Shown: positions 8,895-18,333 of the stretch, piece by piece
How the letters are laid out: each line of letters opens with the position of its first letter
Numbering within the stretch: the first letter of the stretch is position 1
Assembly (NCBI GenBank): GCA_958449275.1
Contig: CAUDHE010000006.1
Coordinates: 1-42,659 of the forward strand
DNA length: 42,659 nucleotides
Direction: 5' to 3'
Origin: an uncultured Alistipes sp.
Lineage (GTDB): Bacteria; Bacteroidota; Bacteroidia; Bacteroidales; Rikenellaceae
Notes under the pieces: generated by a model
The model's database searches: none
What the model was told of the DNA's origin: nothing
What the model saw: the letters and a program-made list of their open reading frames with translations, nothing else
Program-made: the position numbers and the translations under genes

Positions 8895-8925
8895 CAAAGT
8901 TATATTTTTTTCTTTATATTGCAAA
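8895..8925 (-). promoter_or_regulatory. Promoter of the TPR gene
   Basis: On the minus strand, TTTG (8922-8925), a 19-bp spacer and TAACTTTG (8895-8902) match the Bacteroidales consensus exactly. The start would be near 8888, leaving a leader of about 73 nt. Confidence 0.8.
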
Positions 8926-8970
8926 TTTTTCGCTTCGCACCGAAACATTCGGACACGACACGGCCGCTAC

Positions 8971-9426
8971 CTATCGCAACCCTTTGAAAAACTCCTTCAT
9001 CAGCTCCTCGCATTCGTCGGCCAAAACACCGCCCTCGACAGCAGTCTTGGGGTGGAATATGCGTCCGCCGACGGTAGTATACCCGCGTTTCGGATCGGCC
9101 GCTCCATAGACCACGCGATCAATCTGGCTCCAGGCCAATGCCCCCGCGCACATCACGCACGGCTCCACGGTGACATACAACGTACATCCCTTCAAATATT
9201 TTCCGCCGAGGGTAGAAGCCGCGGCCGTAATGCTCTGCATCTCGGCATGGGCAGTGGCATCGCACAACGTCTCCACCAGATTGTGGCCGCGCCCCACAAC
9301 TCGGTCGCCGCACGCTACCACGGCGCCGATGGGCACCTCCTCTGCATTCAACGCCTTGCGCGCCTCGTCTATTGCCATTCGCATGAATTTTTCATCGCGA
9401 GCGGCATCGTTTTTACAAATCTCCAT
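8971..9426 (-). CDS. tadA: tRNA-specific adenosine-34 deaminase
   Basis: A 151-residue cytoplasmic zinc deaminase that converts wobble adenosine 34 to inosine in tRNA-Arg(ACG), and an essential enzyme in most bacteria. The cytidine-deaminase-like fold is clear: zinc ligand His60 and catalytic Glu62 in TAHAEMQS, and zinc ligands Cys90 and Cys93 in VTVEPCVMCAGAL. Length is normal for the family. The start used gives a short extension before MRMAIDEARKAL, so ATG at residue 15 or 17 is an alternative. It is divergent from aspS, with 124 bp between the start codons. Confidence 0.95.
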   Translation of the reverse strand: MEICKNDAARDEKFMRMAIDEARKALNAEEVPIGAVVACGDRVVGRGHNLVETLCDATAHAEMQSITAAASTLGGKYLKGCTLYVTVEPCVMCAGALAWSQIDRVVYGAADPKRGYTTVGGRIFHPKTAVEGGVLADECEELMKEFFKGLR

Positions 9427-9505
9427 AAATCCCCGCGAAAATAGTAAAACACGGATAAAAAAACAAATCGGCGCCGGCCCGTGCGAGTATATCGGTAAAA
9501 ATTAT

Positions 9506-9513
9506 TACTTTTG
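9506..9513 (+). promoter_or_regulatory. -7 element for aspS
   Basis: TACTTTTG fits TAnnTTTG and lies 37 bp before the aspS ATG. No good -33 TTTG is present at the usual spacing, so the call rests on the -7 box and position. Confidence 0.5.
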
Positions 9514-9550
9514 CGAATCGTTAATCGAAAACGTTTAATACTGCAATACT

Positions 9551-11302
9551 ATGTTCAGAAGTCATACATGCGGGGCGTTGCGTCTGTCGGACGTCGGCAG
9601 CGAGGTGACGCTCGCAGGATGGGTTCAGAAGATCCGCAATCTGGGAGCGATGACCTTCATCGATCTTCGCGACCGCTACGGAATAACCCAAATCGTCGTC
9701 GAGGAGCACTCGTCGGAGCATACTCGTAACACCGCCGCCATGCTGGGCCGCGAGTATGTCGTTCAGGTCAAAGGCCGCGTAATAGAACGCGCCTCGAAAA
9801 ACCCCAAAATGCCCACGGGCGACATAGAGGTCGCGGCAGATGCCATCGCCGTGCTCAACGAGGCACAGACGCCACCGTTCACCATCGAGGAGAACTCGGA
9901 CGGCGGCGACGAACTTCGCATGAAATACCGTTATCTCGACCTGCGCCGCGCACCGCTGCAACGCAACATGATCCTGCGTCACCGCATGGCGCATGCCATC
10001 CGCACATTCCTCGACAAGGAAGGATTCCTCGAGATAGAGACCCCTTATCTCGTGGGTTCGACCCCCGAGGGCGCGCGCGACTTCGTGGTGCCGAGCCGCA
10101 TGAACCCCAATCAGTTCTACGCCCTGCCCCAGTCGCCGCAGACACTCAAGCAGTTGTTGATGGTGGCGGGATACGACCGTTATTTCCAGATCGTGCGCTG
10201 TTTCCGCGACGAGGATCTGCGCGCCGACCGTCAGCCCGAATTCACGCAGATCGACTGCGAAATGTCGTTCGTGGAGCAGGAAGATATATTGGAGGTATTC
10301 GAGCGTTGGGCCAAATACATGTTCCGCGAGGTGATGGACACCGAATTCACGGAGCCGTTCCGCCGCATGCCTTGGATCGAGGCGATGGAGAAATACGGTT
10401 CGGACAAGCCCGACCTGCGCTTCGGCATGGAACTCCACGACGTGACCGACCTCGCCCACGGACATTCGTTCCCCGTATTCGACGATGCCGAATACGTGGC
10501 AGGATTCGCCGCCGAGGGCTGCGCTTCGTATACCCGCAAGCAGATAGACGCTCTGACGGAATATGTGAAGCGCCCGCAGGTGGGAGCCAAAGGATTGGTT
10601 TGGATCCGTATGGACGAGCAGGGAAACGTAAAATCGTCCGTCGACAAGTTCTTCACGCCCGAGGAGTTGAAACAGATCGCCGAACGCGTGCAAGCCAAGG
10701 CCGGCGACATGATATTCATTCTCTGCGGCAAGAAATTCAAAACCCTCACACAGCTCTGCGCTCTGCGTCTGCATGTGGCCGAGCAGTTGGGATTGCGCGA
10801 TCCGAAGAAGTTCGCGCCTCTGTGGATAGTCGATTTCCCCATGTTCGAATGGGACGACGAGACGCAACGCTATTACGCCATGCACCACCCCTTCACCTCG
10901 CCCAAACCCGAGGATGTGGAGTATCTCGAAAGCGATCCCGCACGCGTGCGTGCCAATGCCTACGACTTCGTATGCAACGGAACCGAGATCGGAGGCGGTT
11001 CGATACGTATCCACGACGCCAAGTTACAGGCCGCAATATTCCGAATCCTCGGATTCACACCCGAGAAAGCGCAGGAGCAATTCGGCTTCCTGATGAACGC
11101 TTTCAAGTTCGGAGCGCCGCCTCACGGAGGACTGGCTTTCGGATTCGACCGCCTGTGCGCTCTTTTCGGAGGCTCGGAGTCGATCCGCGACTACATAGCA
11201 TTCCCCAAGAACAATGCGGGACGCGATGTGATGCTCGACGCACCCTCGTACATCGACAAAACGCAGCTCGACGAGCTTAATATAGACATCGTAAAGAAGT
11301 AA
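9551..11302 (+). CDS. aspS: Aspartyl-tRNA synthetase
   Basis: A 583-residue class II synthetase that charges tRNA-Asp with aspartate. An N-terminal OB-fold anticodon-binding domain (LAGWVQKIRNLGAMTFIDLRDRYG, about residues 20-45) is followed by the catalytic core. Motif 2 is at about 213-232 (VRCFRDEDLRADRQPEFTQ). The bacterial GAD insertion lies at about 280-400, and motif 3 (GLAFGFDRLCALF) is near residue 530. Length and the GAD domain identify the bacterial type; whether it discriminates tRNA-Asn cannot be told here. It forms a single-gene unit ended by the hairpin at 11441-11474. Confidence 0.97.
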   Translation: MFRSHTCGALRLSDVGSEVTLAGWVQKIRNLGAMTFIDLRDRYGITQIVVEEHSSEHTRNTAAMLGREYVVQVKGRVIERASKNPKMPTGDIEVAADAIAVLNEAQTPPFTIEENSDGGDELRMKYRYLDLRRAPLQRNMILRHRMAHAIRTFLDKEGFLEIETPYLVGSTPEGARDFVVPSRMNPNQFYALPQSPQTLKQLLMVAGYDRYFQIVRCFRDEDLRADRQPEFTQIDCEMSFVEQEDILEVFERWAKYMFREVMDTEFTEPFRRMPWIEAMEKYGSDKPDLRFGMELHDVTDLAHGHSFPVFDDAEYVAGFAAEGCASYTRKQIDALTEYVKRPQVGAKGLVWIRMDEQGNVKSSVDKFFTPEELKQIAERVQAKAGDMIFILCGKKFKTLTQLCALRLHVAEQLGLRDPKKFAPLWIVDFPMFEWDDETQRYYAMHHPFTSPKPEDVEYLESDPARVRANAYDFVCNGTEIGGGSIRIHDAKLQAAIFRILGFTPEKAQEQFGFLMNAFKFGAPPHGGLAFGFDRLCALFGGSESIRDYIAFPKNNAGRDVMLDAPSYIDKTQLDELNIDIVKK

Positions 11303-11357
11303 CGGAGACATACCCGCAAAACATTCTTTAGCGATTGCGGTTCGCCGTCGTGGAGTT

Positions 11358-11404
11358 ATCTTCGGCGGCTCGCGCAAAGCGCGACCCCCGCAGCCGCCGA
11401 AGAT
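11358..11404. repeat. Large intergenic hairpin after aspS
   Basis: A perfect 13-bp stem (11358-11370 with 11392-11404) encloses a second small hairpin (CGCGC AAA GCGCG). There is no T run directly after it. It could be part of the aspS 3' end or a REP-like element. A small additional hairpin (AATGCCC TTC GGGCATT) follows at 11407-11423. Confidence 0.5.
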
Positions 11405-11440
11405 ATAATGCCCTTCGGGCATTACGAAAAACGATTATCC

Positions 11441-11474
11441 CATCCCGATGAAGAGTTTCATCGGGATGTTTTTT
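11441..11474 (+). terminator. Rho-independent terminator of aspS
   Basis: A perfect 12-bp stem (CATCCCGATGAA / TTCATCGGGATG) with loop GAGT is followed by six T. Confidence 0.92.
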
Positions 11475-11565
11475 ATGTCCGCACCCCGCTGTCGGCGGAC
11501 GGCGAAAACCCGTTTTCACCTTTTAACATAATATTTGACATTTCCCATACGTTATATAGCCGAAA

Positions 11566-14037
11566 ATGACAAAAAACACTGATATGGGAAATAAGATTTC
11601 GAAGACTCTGGATGCCGTATTCGCCCGCGTGACTTTCGACCTCACGAAGGCCGACATACGCCAATCGTACAAGGATCATATCGCGCTGGAGATTCTCCGC
11701 GAGGACGGGACGATGGCCTATCGCGCACTCGTTTCGAAACTCAAGGACTGGGAGTTGTTTCAGGCGCCGCTTCGGATCGAGAACCTCATGAAAACGCAAC
11801 CGCGCAACGAAGAGGCGGCACCCGAAGAGTTCCTTAAGCAATACCGCGAGAAACTGCTCGCCGAGAACAAATCGGTACGCAACGTATCGACGGCGCACGC
11901 TTTGCTCGACATAGCGGCCGACACCACAACGGCCACATCGCAGATACTCACGCTGTACGGAATAACCGCACAGACGATAGCTGCGGCCATGGCCGAACTG
12001 ACCGATCCCCTTCCCGACCTGAAATCGGAGATAAGATTCCATGCGGTCGACCTCAACGACGAGACCGCCGCCGACGGCAAAGCGTCGGCAATGCTCGACA
12101 AATTCGGTGTCGACCTCACCCGACTGGCACGCGAAGGCAAGATTGATCCCGTAATCGGCCGCGAGACGGAGATCGACCGCGTGATACAGATTCTGTCGCG
12201 CCGCAAGAAGAACAACCCGATCCTCATCGGCGAGGCGGGCGTGGGCAAAAGCGCCATTATCGAGGGGCTTGCCCTGCGCATAGCTTCGGGCGACGTGCCC
12301 TACACCATACGCAATAAAACCATTTATTCGCTGGATGTGGCATCGCTCGTGGCGGGCACCAAATTCCGAGGCGAATTCGAGGAGCGCATGCAACAACTGC
12401 TCGACGAACTGCGTCGGTCGAAAGATACGATCATATTCATCGACGAGATACACACCATCGTGGGTGCGGGAGCTACCCAGGGCAGTCTCGACACCGCCAA
12501 CATACTAAAACCCGCACTCGCGCGAGGCGAATTGCAGACCATCGGCGCCACCACGCTGGACGAGTTTCGCGAGAACATAGAGAGCGATTCAGCTCTGGAG
12601 CGTCGATTCCAAAAGGTCATGATCGATCCCACTTCAGCCGCGCAGACTCTGGACATACTCCGCAACATCGCGCCCTATTACGAGAAGCATCACAACGTAC
12701 GTTACTCGGAAGATGCGCTGAAGGCATGCGTAGCCCTTACGGAGCGTTACATAACCGACCGTCACTTTCCCGACAAGGCCATCGACGTCATGGACGAGGC
12801 GGGTGCGCGAACCCGCATCGGCGCGGCACACGAACCCGAGGTGATCCGCGAAACCGAACGTCAGTTGCAGGCCGTGGAGCGCGAACGCCGCGAGGCTGTC
12901 ACGGCACTGATCTACGAAAAAGCCGCAACGGCCAGAATCAAGGAGGTGGCCCTCAAATCACGCCTCAACGAGCAGCGCGCCGAGTGGCACCGAGCCATGC
13001 AGAGCAATCCCACAGAGATCGGAGCGGCGGATGTGGAGCGAGTGATAACCTCGATGACGGGCATCCCCGCGGAACACGTATCGCACGGAGAAGCGGAGCG
13101 CCTGCGCTCGCTCGGCGAATACCTCGAAGGCCGCGTCATAGGACAGAGCGAGGCAGTACAGCGTATCTCGCGGGCACTGCAGCGTTCGCGAGCGGGCCTG
13201 AAAGATGCCGGACGCCCCATCGGGGTATTCCTCTTCGTCGGTCCGACGGGAGTGGGTAAAACGCTGCTGGCGAAAGAGCTCTCGAAGTGGCTGTTCGACA
13301 GCAAACGAGGGCTTATCCGTATCGACATGTCGGAGTACGGCGAGAAGCACAACGTCGCACGACTGATCGGCTCGCCTCCGGGGTACGTGGGTTACGGCGA
13401 GGGCGGACAACTTACCGAGGCGGTGCGTCGCCAACCCTATGCCGTGATTCTGTTCGACGAGATCGAGAAGGCGCATCCCGACGTATTCAACTCGATGCTG
13501 CAGATTTTCGACGAGGGACACCTCACCGACGGTTCGGGCCGCAAGGTCGACTTCCGCAACACCGTGATAATCCTCACTTCGAACGTAGGATCGCGCGCAG
13601 TGGCCGAAAAGAGCGTACAGGTGGGTTATAACACACCGTCGAAAGATACCAACTGCGTGGTGACGCCTTACGTCGAGTATCGCAAGGCTTTGGAATACAC
13701 CTTTGCGCCCGAGTTCCTCAACCGCATCGACGACATCATCTACTTCCGCACGCTCACCGTGGACGACGTGGAACGAATAGTCGATCTGGAGTTGGACGGG
13801 ATACTCTCGCGCACCAAGCAGCTCGGTTACGAGGTAGAGATCACCCCCGAAGCCAAACAGCGGCTCGCAACGATGGGCTACGAATCGCGTTACGGAGTAC
13901 GTGCACTGCGCCGCACGCTGCTCGATCAGGTGGAAGAGCCTTTGTCGGGCCTCATCATCGACGGAAAACTGCAAGTCGGCGGACGCGTGACGATCGACCG
14001 CGACGAAAACGAAAACATAACCATGCGAGTGGCTTGA
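11566..14037 (+). CDS. clpC: ClpC-type AAA+ ATP-dependent protease chaperone
   Basis: An 823-residue Hsp100 unfoldase with two AAA+ modules. An N-terminal region with weak Clp-N repeats (about 1-150) precedes module 1 with Walker A 222-229 (GEAGVGKS) and Walker B at about 289-294 (IIFIDE). A short linker (about 415-500) takes the place of the long ClpB coiled coil, which argues for ClpC over ClpB. Module 2 has Walker A 559-566 (GPTGVGKT), pore loop GYVGYGEGG and Walker B ILFDEIEKAHP. The tripeptide where ClpC normally binds ClpP reads VGY (SVQVGYNT) rather than VGF or IGF, so ClpP partnering is likely but unproven. It would unfold substrates in the cytoplasm. The start could also be ATG 11584 (MGNKISK). 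A terminator follows at 14111. Confidence 0.93.
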   Translation: MTKNTDMGNKISKTLDAVFARVTFDLTKADIRQSYKDHIALEILREDGTMAYRALVSKLKDWELFQAPLRIENLMKTQPRNEEAAPEEFLKQYREKLLAENKSVRNVSTAHALLDIAADTTTATSQILTLYGITAQTIAAAMAELTDPLPDLKSEIRFHAVDLNDETAADGKASAMLDKFGVDLTRLAREGKIDPVIGRETEIDRVIQILSRRKKNNPILIGEAGVGKSAIIEGLALRIASGDVPYTIRNKTIYSLDVASLVAGTKFRGEFEERMQQLLDELRRSKDTIIFIDEIHTIVGAGATQGSLDTANILKPALARGELQTIGATTLDEFRENIESDSALERRFQKVMIDPTSAAQTLDILRNIAPYYEKHHNVRYSEDALKACVALTERYITDRHFPDKAIDVMDEAGARTRIGAAHEPEVIRETERQLQAVERERREAVTALIYEKAATARIKEVALKSRLNEQRAEWHRAMQSNPTEIGAADVERVITSMTGIPAEHVSHGEAERLRSLGEYLEGRVIGQSEAVQRISRALQRSRAGLKDAGRPIGVFLFVGPTGVGKTLLAKELSKWLFDSKRGLIRIDMSEYGEKHNVARLIGSPPGYVGYGEGGQLTEAVRRQPYAVILFDEIEKAHPDVFNSMLQIFDEGHLTDGSGRKVDFRNTVIILTSNVGSRAVAEKSVQVGYNTPSKDTNCVVTPYVEYRKALEYTFAPEFLNRIDDIIYFRTLTVDDVERIVDLELDGILSRTKQLGYEVEITPEAKQRLATMGYESRYGVRALRRTLLDQVEEPLSGLIIDGKLQVGGRVTIDRDENENITMRVA

Positions 14038-14110
14038 CGGCATTCGCGCCGAAAGCGCAGGCCGAAAGCCATCGGGAAGAAGCACCCTGCTTGAATCCGA
14101 GAAGAAGCCG

Positions 14111-14140
14111 CGGCTGCCCGACAATCGGGCAGCCGTTTTT
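14111..14140 (+). terminator. Rho-independent terminator of clpC
   Basis: An 11-bp perfect stem (CGGCTGCCCGA / TCGGGCAGCCG) with a CAA loop and five T lies 73 bp after the stop codon. Confidence 0.92.
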
Positions 14141-14162
14141 GCTTATCATCTTCATAAAATTC

Positions 14163-14250
14163 GACATCGCGTCGCGATGTCGGCAGTTCGCCGCCGCCCC
14201 ACGCGGCGGACTGCAACTCGCCTCGGCTCGTGCATTCCGTCGCCGTCGGC
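14163..14250 (+). repeat. REP-like intergenic repeat, copy A
   Basis: A GC-rich sequence that begins with a palindrome (GACATCG CGTCG CGATGTC) and is clearly related to the reverse complement of 20539-20636. Shared blocks are CGATGTCGGC, GTTCGCCG, CGCGGCGGA and TGCAACTCGCC in the same order. It lies between the convergent clpC and retropepsin genes, where its hairpin may also end the minus-strand transcript. Confidence 0.65.
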
Positions 14251-14259
14251 AAACTGCGA

Positions 14260-15573
14260 TCAATACCTCGTCCCCAGGCGCATGCGCTCCATATCCAGAT
14301 ATACGTATTTGAAGTGAAAAAACAGATCGAGACCCAGCGTTCCGTCCAACCGATTGAACATGTGCCCCGCCGCATTGTCGGGAAGATGCACCGCCACATT
14401 GCACAGATAACACGTGCGGCCGCCTACCTCGATGCTCTCGTAAGGAACATTCAGCACCTCGGTTCTGACGGCTCCGCCGAAACCGGCCACCCCTATCGAA
14501 TCGCGACGGCCAGCCTCCTCCAGACGCTCTCTGTTACGGACATAATAATTAGGATTGAAACTGCTCGACTGACTTCCCGTATCCATAACGAGGGTGAGTC
14601 GCACGCCGTCCGTCTGCCAAGCCTCGACACGCATATTGCCGTTAACGCAACACAGATCGGCCCAACATATATCCTCGTCGTCGAACGGTCGGTCGGAAAC
14701 GGTCATCGTTCTGCGCTCTATATCCAGACGCATATTCCCGAGCACGTTCATAGTCGGTACACCCATTATGATCTGCAACCGCGACAGATATTCGTCGGCC
14801 TGATCGTTGCCCGTACGCAGGTCCAACACATAGAACGGCACATTCTCCAATACGACATCGCCCAATCGGAACTCGCGCGCAACGGCTATCCGCCCCGCGG
14901 CCGAGGTTATGCCCGACGCAGAGACAGCAGCGTCGAGAAACTCCATTCCGCACCGCTCGGCCACCTCGGGACTCACCACATTCACCCCCGCGCCGGTATC
15001 GAACACCACGTCGAACGCCTTGCCGTTCAACTCGCCGTCGAGCACCAGCATACAGGCGTTTCGGGCGTTCAAAGTGTCGAACCTAAACGGGATATCGGCA
15101 GTCGTTCGGCCGTCGGCACGTCGGAAAAGCCCATATTTCGACAATTCGTCGCACAACGTCTCCTGCGAACGGAGCATGGCCGTCTGCTCTTCGGAGAGTT
15201 TCTCGGTCATACGTTCGCGAAAATCCCTGATCGATGCGGCAGCCTCGGCATTTCGGCCCGAATTACGCAGAGTCAACGACTTCTGCACGGTCATCGACAT
15301 TATGTTATCGAACCCGAGATAGTCGCCGTAACTGTCGAGCAATCGATCTATGGCGTCGCAAGACTCTTGCGGACGATTGAAATAGCCATAGACCAGCGCT
15401 TCGGAAAACGTCGCGAAAAACGGCGACATGTCTCCCCTCCTCTGTTCTACATGCCGTCGAAGGGCGAACCAGTCTTCGCCGTTCATATATGCGCCTGCCA
15501 ACGAATCGGCATTCTGCGCCTCGGCCGCAAACGCGCAGACCGAAACAAAAAGGGTAAAACAGAAACGCTTCAT
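14260..15573 (-). CDS. Secreted protein with two retropepsin-like aspartic protease domains
   Basis: A 437-residue protein with a signal peptide (cleaved after AEAQ, residue 20), so periplasmic or exported. After an N-terminal helical region (about 25-150) come two retroviral-type aspartyl protease units. The first has the catalytic motif DTGA at 192-195 (VVFDTGAGVNVV), and the second has DTGS at 331-334 (LVMDTGSQSSSF). Both end in the hydrophobic-Gly strand expected of the fold (IIMGVPTM, GTLGLDLF). Pepsin-like enzymes need two such Asp-Thr-Gly motifs facing each other, so this single chain could form its own active site. Substrate is unknown. It lies 27 bp downstream of the rhamnosidase gene and is probably co-transcribed with it. 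Confidence 0.85.
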   Translation of the reverse strand: MKRFCFTLFVSVCAFAAEAQNADSLAGAYMNGEDWFALRRHVEQRRGDMSPFFATFSEALVYGYFNRPQESCDAIDRLLDSYGDYLGFDNIMSMTVQKSLTLRNSGRNAEAAASIRDFRERMTEKLSEEQTAMLRSQETLCDELSKYGLFRRADGRTTADIPFRFDTLNARNACMLVLDGELNGKAFDVVFDTGAGVNVVSPEVAERCGMEFLDAAVSASGITSAAGRIAVAREFRLGDVVLENVPFYVLDLRTGNDQADEYLSRLQIIMGVPTMNVLGNMRLDIERRTMTVSDRPFDDEDICWADLCCVNGNMRVEAWQTDGVRLTLVMDTGSQSSSFNPNYYVRNRERLEEAGRRDSIGVAGFGGAVRTEVLNVPYESIEVGGRTCYLCNVAVHLPDNAAGHMFNRLDGTLGLDLFFHFKYVYLDMERMRLGTRY

Positions 15574-15600
15574 ATTTTTATCTGTTAATCGCGCACGGTT

Positions 15601-18270
15601 TTATTTCACCGCATCGCCCTTCACCACGAAACGGTATGTCGAGCCGTCGCCCTTTATCCTATACACCCCGTCGGTATATATGGTGGCAACGGTATTCAGC
15701 GGAATCGTCACCTCGAAAATTATACGATTGCCGTCGCGATGCCATGCCGAACGTATATCGCCGCGCACCGAACGCAACGACGCCTCGGCCCACTCCATGT
15801 CGCGCGGGAAATGCGGACGAATGATTATGTTCTCGAACCCGGGTTTGGCGGGATCGAAATTGATACCCGCCAAATCGCTGTGCATCCATGCGGCGATATC
15901 GCCGAAGAAGACATGGTTGGCCGACGAATCGGAGAAATTCTCGCGCAAAGCCCACGTTTCGAGCGGCGTGGTGAACCCGCTCACGATCCAGTTGCCCCAC
16001 GACGGCACGCGCGTCTGTGTGGCCAGGCGGTAGGCCGTCTCCACATAACCGTGCTTCACGAGCATGCGCAGGGCGTATTTGCTGCCCAGCAAACCGAAGT
16101 CGCAAGTGTAATCGTCTTCGACAACCGCATCGTTCAGGCGCGCCGCCACCTTATCCGCCATACCGTCGGGCACGATACCCAAAGCCAACGGCACCGCCTG
16201 CGCCGTCACGCGTCCTATGGAGTAGACACCCGTCGAGCGATCGAGATACTTGTCGTTTATCATATCGCGCAACTCGGCGGCCTTGGCGGCGTATTTCGAG
16301 CCGTCGCGGCCGAGAATCTCGGCGAAACGCGCCATCAGGACGTTGTCGTAATAATAAAAACATGCCGCGGTAAAATCGCTCGGAGTCTGCGTCTTGTAGA
16401 AACACCAGTCGCCGAGTCCGTAATCTACCGTACCGTCGGCGTTCTCGCGCGTGGCTATATAGGCGAGGTAACGCTCAGCAGCGGGCCATATCTTCTCTAT
16501 GGCTCGGCTGTCGCCGTAATAGTTGTAAACGGCGTCGGGCACGATGAACATAGCGGCATCCCATACGGGTCCGGGCCAGTCGCCGTAGCCCCACCCCGCA
16601 CTCGGAATGATTCCCGATATGGTACCGTTCTCGCGCTGATTGTCGACGAAATCGTCCATCCACTTCTCGTACACCGAAATGGCGTCGAAATTGGTGAACG
16701 CTATGTCCATGCTTATAAAGGCGTCGGCCGTCCATCCGTTCTTCTCACGGTGAGGGCAGTCGGTCGGGATGCCTTGCAGATTGCACAGATAGGAGCGCCG
16801 CACGGCACGCCACAATTTGTTAAGCAGTTCGTTCGACGAGCGGAAATCGCCTGTCGACTCCACGTCGGTATGCAGAAAATGCGCCGTGAGACTATTGGCG
16901 TCCAGCTCTACGGGACGGTCGGCCTTAACGGTGACGTATTGGAATCCGTTGTAATGGAACTTGGGCGTGAAGTTCTCCTCGCCTTCGCCCTTAAGGATGA
17001 ATATGTCGCGCTGGAGAGAGTATTCGCCCACCGTATGCGAATGGAAATCGATGTTGTGCATCTCGACCGTACCGTCGGAACGGAGCAGCTCGCCGTGCTC
17101 CATCGTAATGCGCGTACCCGCCTCGCCCGTCACGCGCAGAGTGCACACGCCCGTCATGTTTTCGGCGAAACCGAAGACGTATTCGCGGTCGGAAATACGG
17201 TTCACCTCCACGGGCGAGAAAGATTCGCTTTCGCGGATGGAGGGCATCGACTGAGCCGCAAGCAGAGGCGACGGGGCCTCGCACACCACGGCCGCGGGAT
17301 ATGAATCGTCGTCGAAAGCGGGATCGTCCCACCCCTCGACCTCGCAACGCGCGTCGATGATGTCGCCCGCATATATCACGTTGCCGCGCACGGGACCTAC
17401 GGTCGTACGCCACGACCCGTCGGACACCACGGTTCGGCTGCGGCCGTCGGCATAGTCCAGATGAAGCTCGCAGATCATGCGCGGACGATTGCGCCAGCGT
17501 GCCGACTCGTACTGCCACACGGCCATGCCCGAATATTCGTTGTAGAATCCGTTACCCAAAGTGACGGTCAGCACGTTGTCGCCCTTGCGGATCGACGGCG
17601 TGACGTCGTGCACCAGATAGAGGTTGCGCTTGTCGTAATGGGTGAACGCGGGATTGAGACGATCTTCGGATACCGGCACGCCGTTCAAGGCAGCATCGTA
17701 ATAACCCGCCGCACTGATGTACAACCGAGCGCGCACGACATCGTCGTCCGTCGTAAAATGCTTGCGCAACATGGGCGAGGGTTCGTAATCCTTGTCATAG
17801 GAGTCGGTGATCCACTCTCCCGTCCACGGCTCGCCGTGCAGTTTTCCCGTCGAGAACCACGCTGTCGACGATCGGGCGACCTCGCGTCCCAGGCGATCGT
17901 AAGCGCGCGCCTGCCAGCAATAACGAGTGTCGGGCGAGAGGTTCGCCGTCGACATCTCGACGAACGGACGGGTCGAGACGATCTTAGGGCTTACCGCCGC
18001 GCAACTCTCCCTGTCGGCGAGCGCCTCCTCGCTCTCGGCTATGCGCACCTCGACGGCACGCTGACTGAACGACACGCGCCGGGCATCGGTACGGTAATAC
18101 CAAGTGAAACGCACGGTCTCGCCGTCGACGGCCTGAGGCTCTGCGGCGTACTCGCAGCGCATGCCTGCGATGGAAACACGGCCGTCGGCCCCGCAAGACG
18201 AGAATACGGCCGCGACAGCCATGAATAAGACGCCGACCGAAAACAGACAAAAGCAACGATTTTTCTTCAT
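15601..18270 (-). CDS. GH78 alpha-L-rhamnosidase lipoprotein
   Basis: An 889-residue enzyme predicted to remove terminal alpha-L-rhamnose from glycans or plant glycosides. The start at 18270 (MKKNRCFCLF) is chosen because it gives a lipoprotein signal with lipobox Cys (VFSSC); the frame is open further upstream, but the extension looks non-coding. Domains in order are an N-terminal fibronectin-like strand region, Bac_rhamnosid_N with the WTGEWITDS and LYISAAGYYDAALNGVPV motifs, a concanavalin-like domain, the (alpha/alpha)6 catalytic domain with DCPHREKNGWTADA and GDWPGPVWDAA, and a C-terminal domain. No SusCD pair is adjacent, so it may serve transporters elsewhere or act alone. It probably forms a two-gene operon with the downstream double retropepsin. 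Confidence 0.93.
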   Translation of the reverse strand: MKKNRCFCLFSVGVLFMAVAAVFSSCGADGRVSIAGMRCEYAAEPQAVDGETVRFTWYYRTDARRVSFSQRAVEVRIAESEEALADRESCAAVSPKIVSTRPFVEMSTANLSPDTRYCWQARAYDRLGREVARSSTAWFSTGKLHGEPWTGEWITDSYDKDYEPSPMLRKHFTTDDDVVRARLYISAAGYYDAALNGVPVSEDRLNPAFTHYDKRNLYLVHDVTPSIRKGDNVLTVTLGNGFYNEYSGMAVWQYESARWRNRPRMICELHLDYADGRSRTVVSDGSWRTTVGPVRGNVIYAGDIIDARCEVEGWDDPAFDDDSYPAAVVCEAPSPLLAAQSMPSIRESESFSPVEVNRISDREYVFGFAENMTGVCTLRVTGEAGTRITMEHGELLRSDGTVEMHNIDFHSHTVGEYSLQRDIFILKGEGEENFTPKFHYNGFQYVTVKADRPVELDANSLTAHFLHTDVESTGDFRSSNELLNKLWRAVRRSYLCNLQGIPTDCPHREKNGWTADAFISMDIAFTNFDAISVYEKWMDDFVDNQRENGTISGIIPSAGWGYGDWPGPVWDAAMFIVPDAVYNYYGDSRAIEKIWPAAERYLAYIATRENADGTVDYGLGDWCFYKTQTPSDFTAACFYYYDNVLMARFAEILGRDGSKYAAKAAELRDMINDKYLDRSTGVYSIGRVTAQAVPLALGIVPDGMADKVAARLNDAVVEDDYTCDFGLLGSKYALRMLVKHGYVETAYRLATQTRVPSWGNWIVSGFTTPLETWALRENFSDSSANHVFFGDIAAWMHSDLAGINFDPAKPGFENIIIRPHFPRDMEWAEASLRSVRGDIRSAWHRDGNRIIFEVTIPLNTVATIYTDGVYRIKGDGSTYRFVVKGDAVK

Positions 18271-18325
18271 AAATAAGGGAGAGTATTTAATGTCAGGCGG
18301 AGACGAAACGACGCGTCCGCATTCG

Positions 18326-18333
18326 CAAATATA
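18326..18333 (-). promoter_or_regulatory. -7 element for the rhamnosidase operon
   Basis: TATATTTG on the minus strand lies 56 bp before the chosen start codon. The -33 element is not clear at the usual spacing. Confidence 0.5.

Noticed and set aside
11358..11404. Large hairpin after aspS as a third copy of the 14163/20539 repeat
   Set aside because: Only short GC-rich words are shared and the order of blocks is not kept, so it is listed as a separate hairpin.
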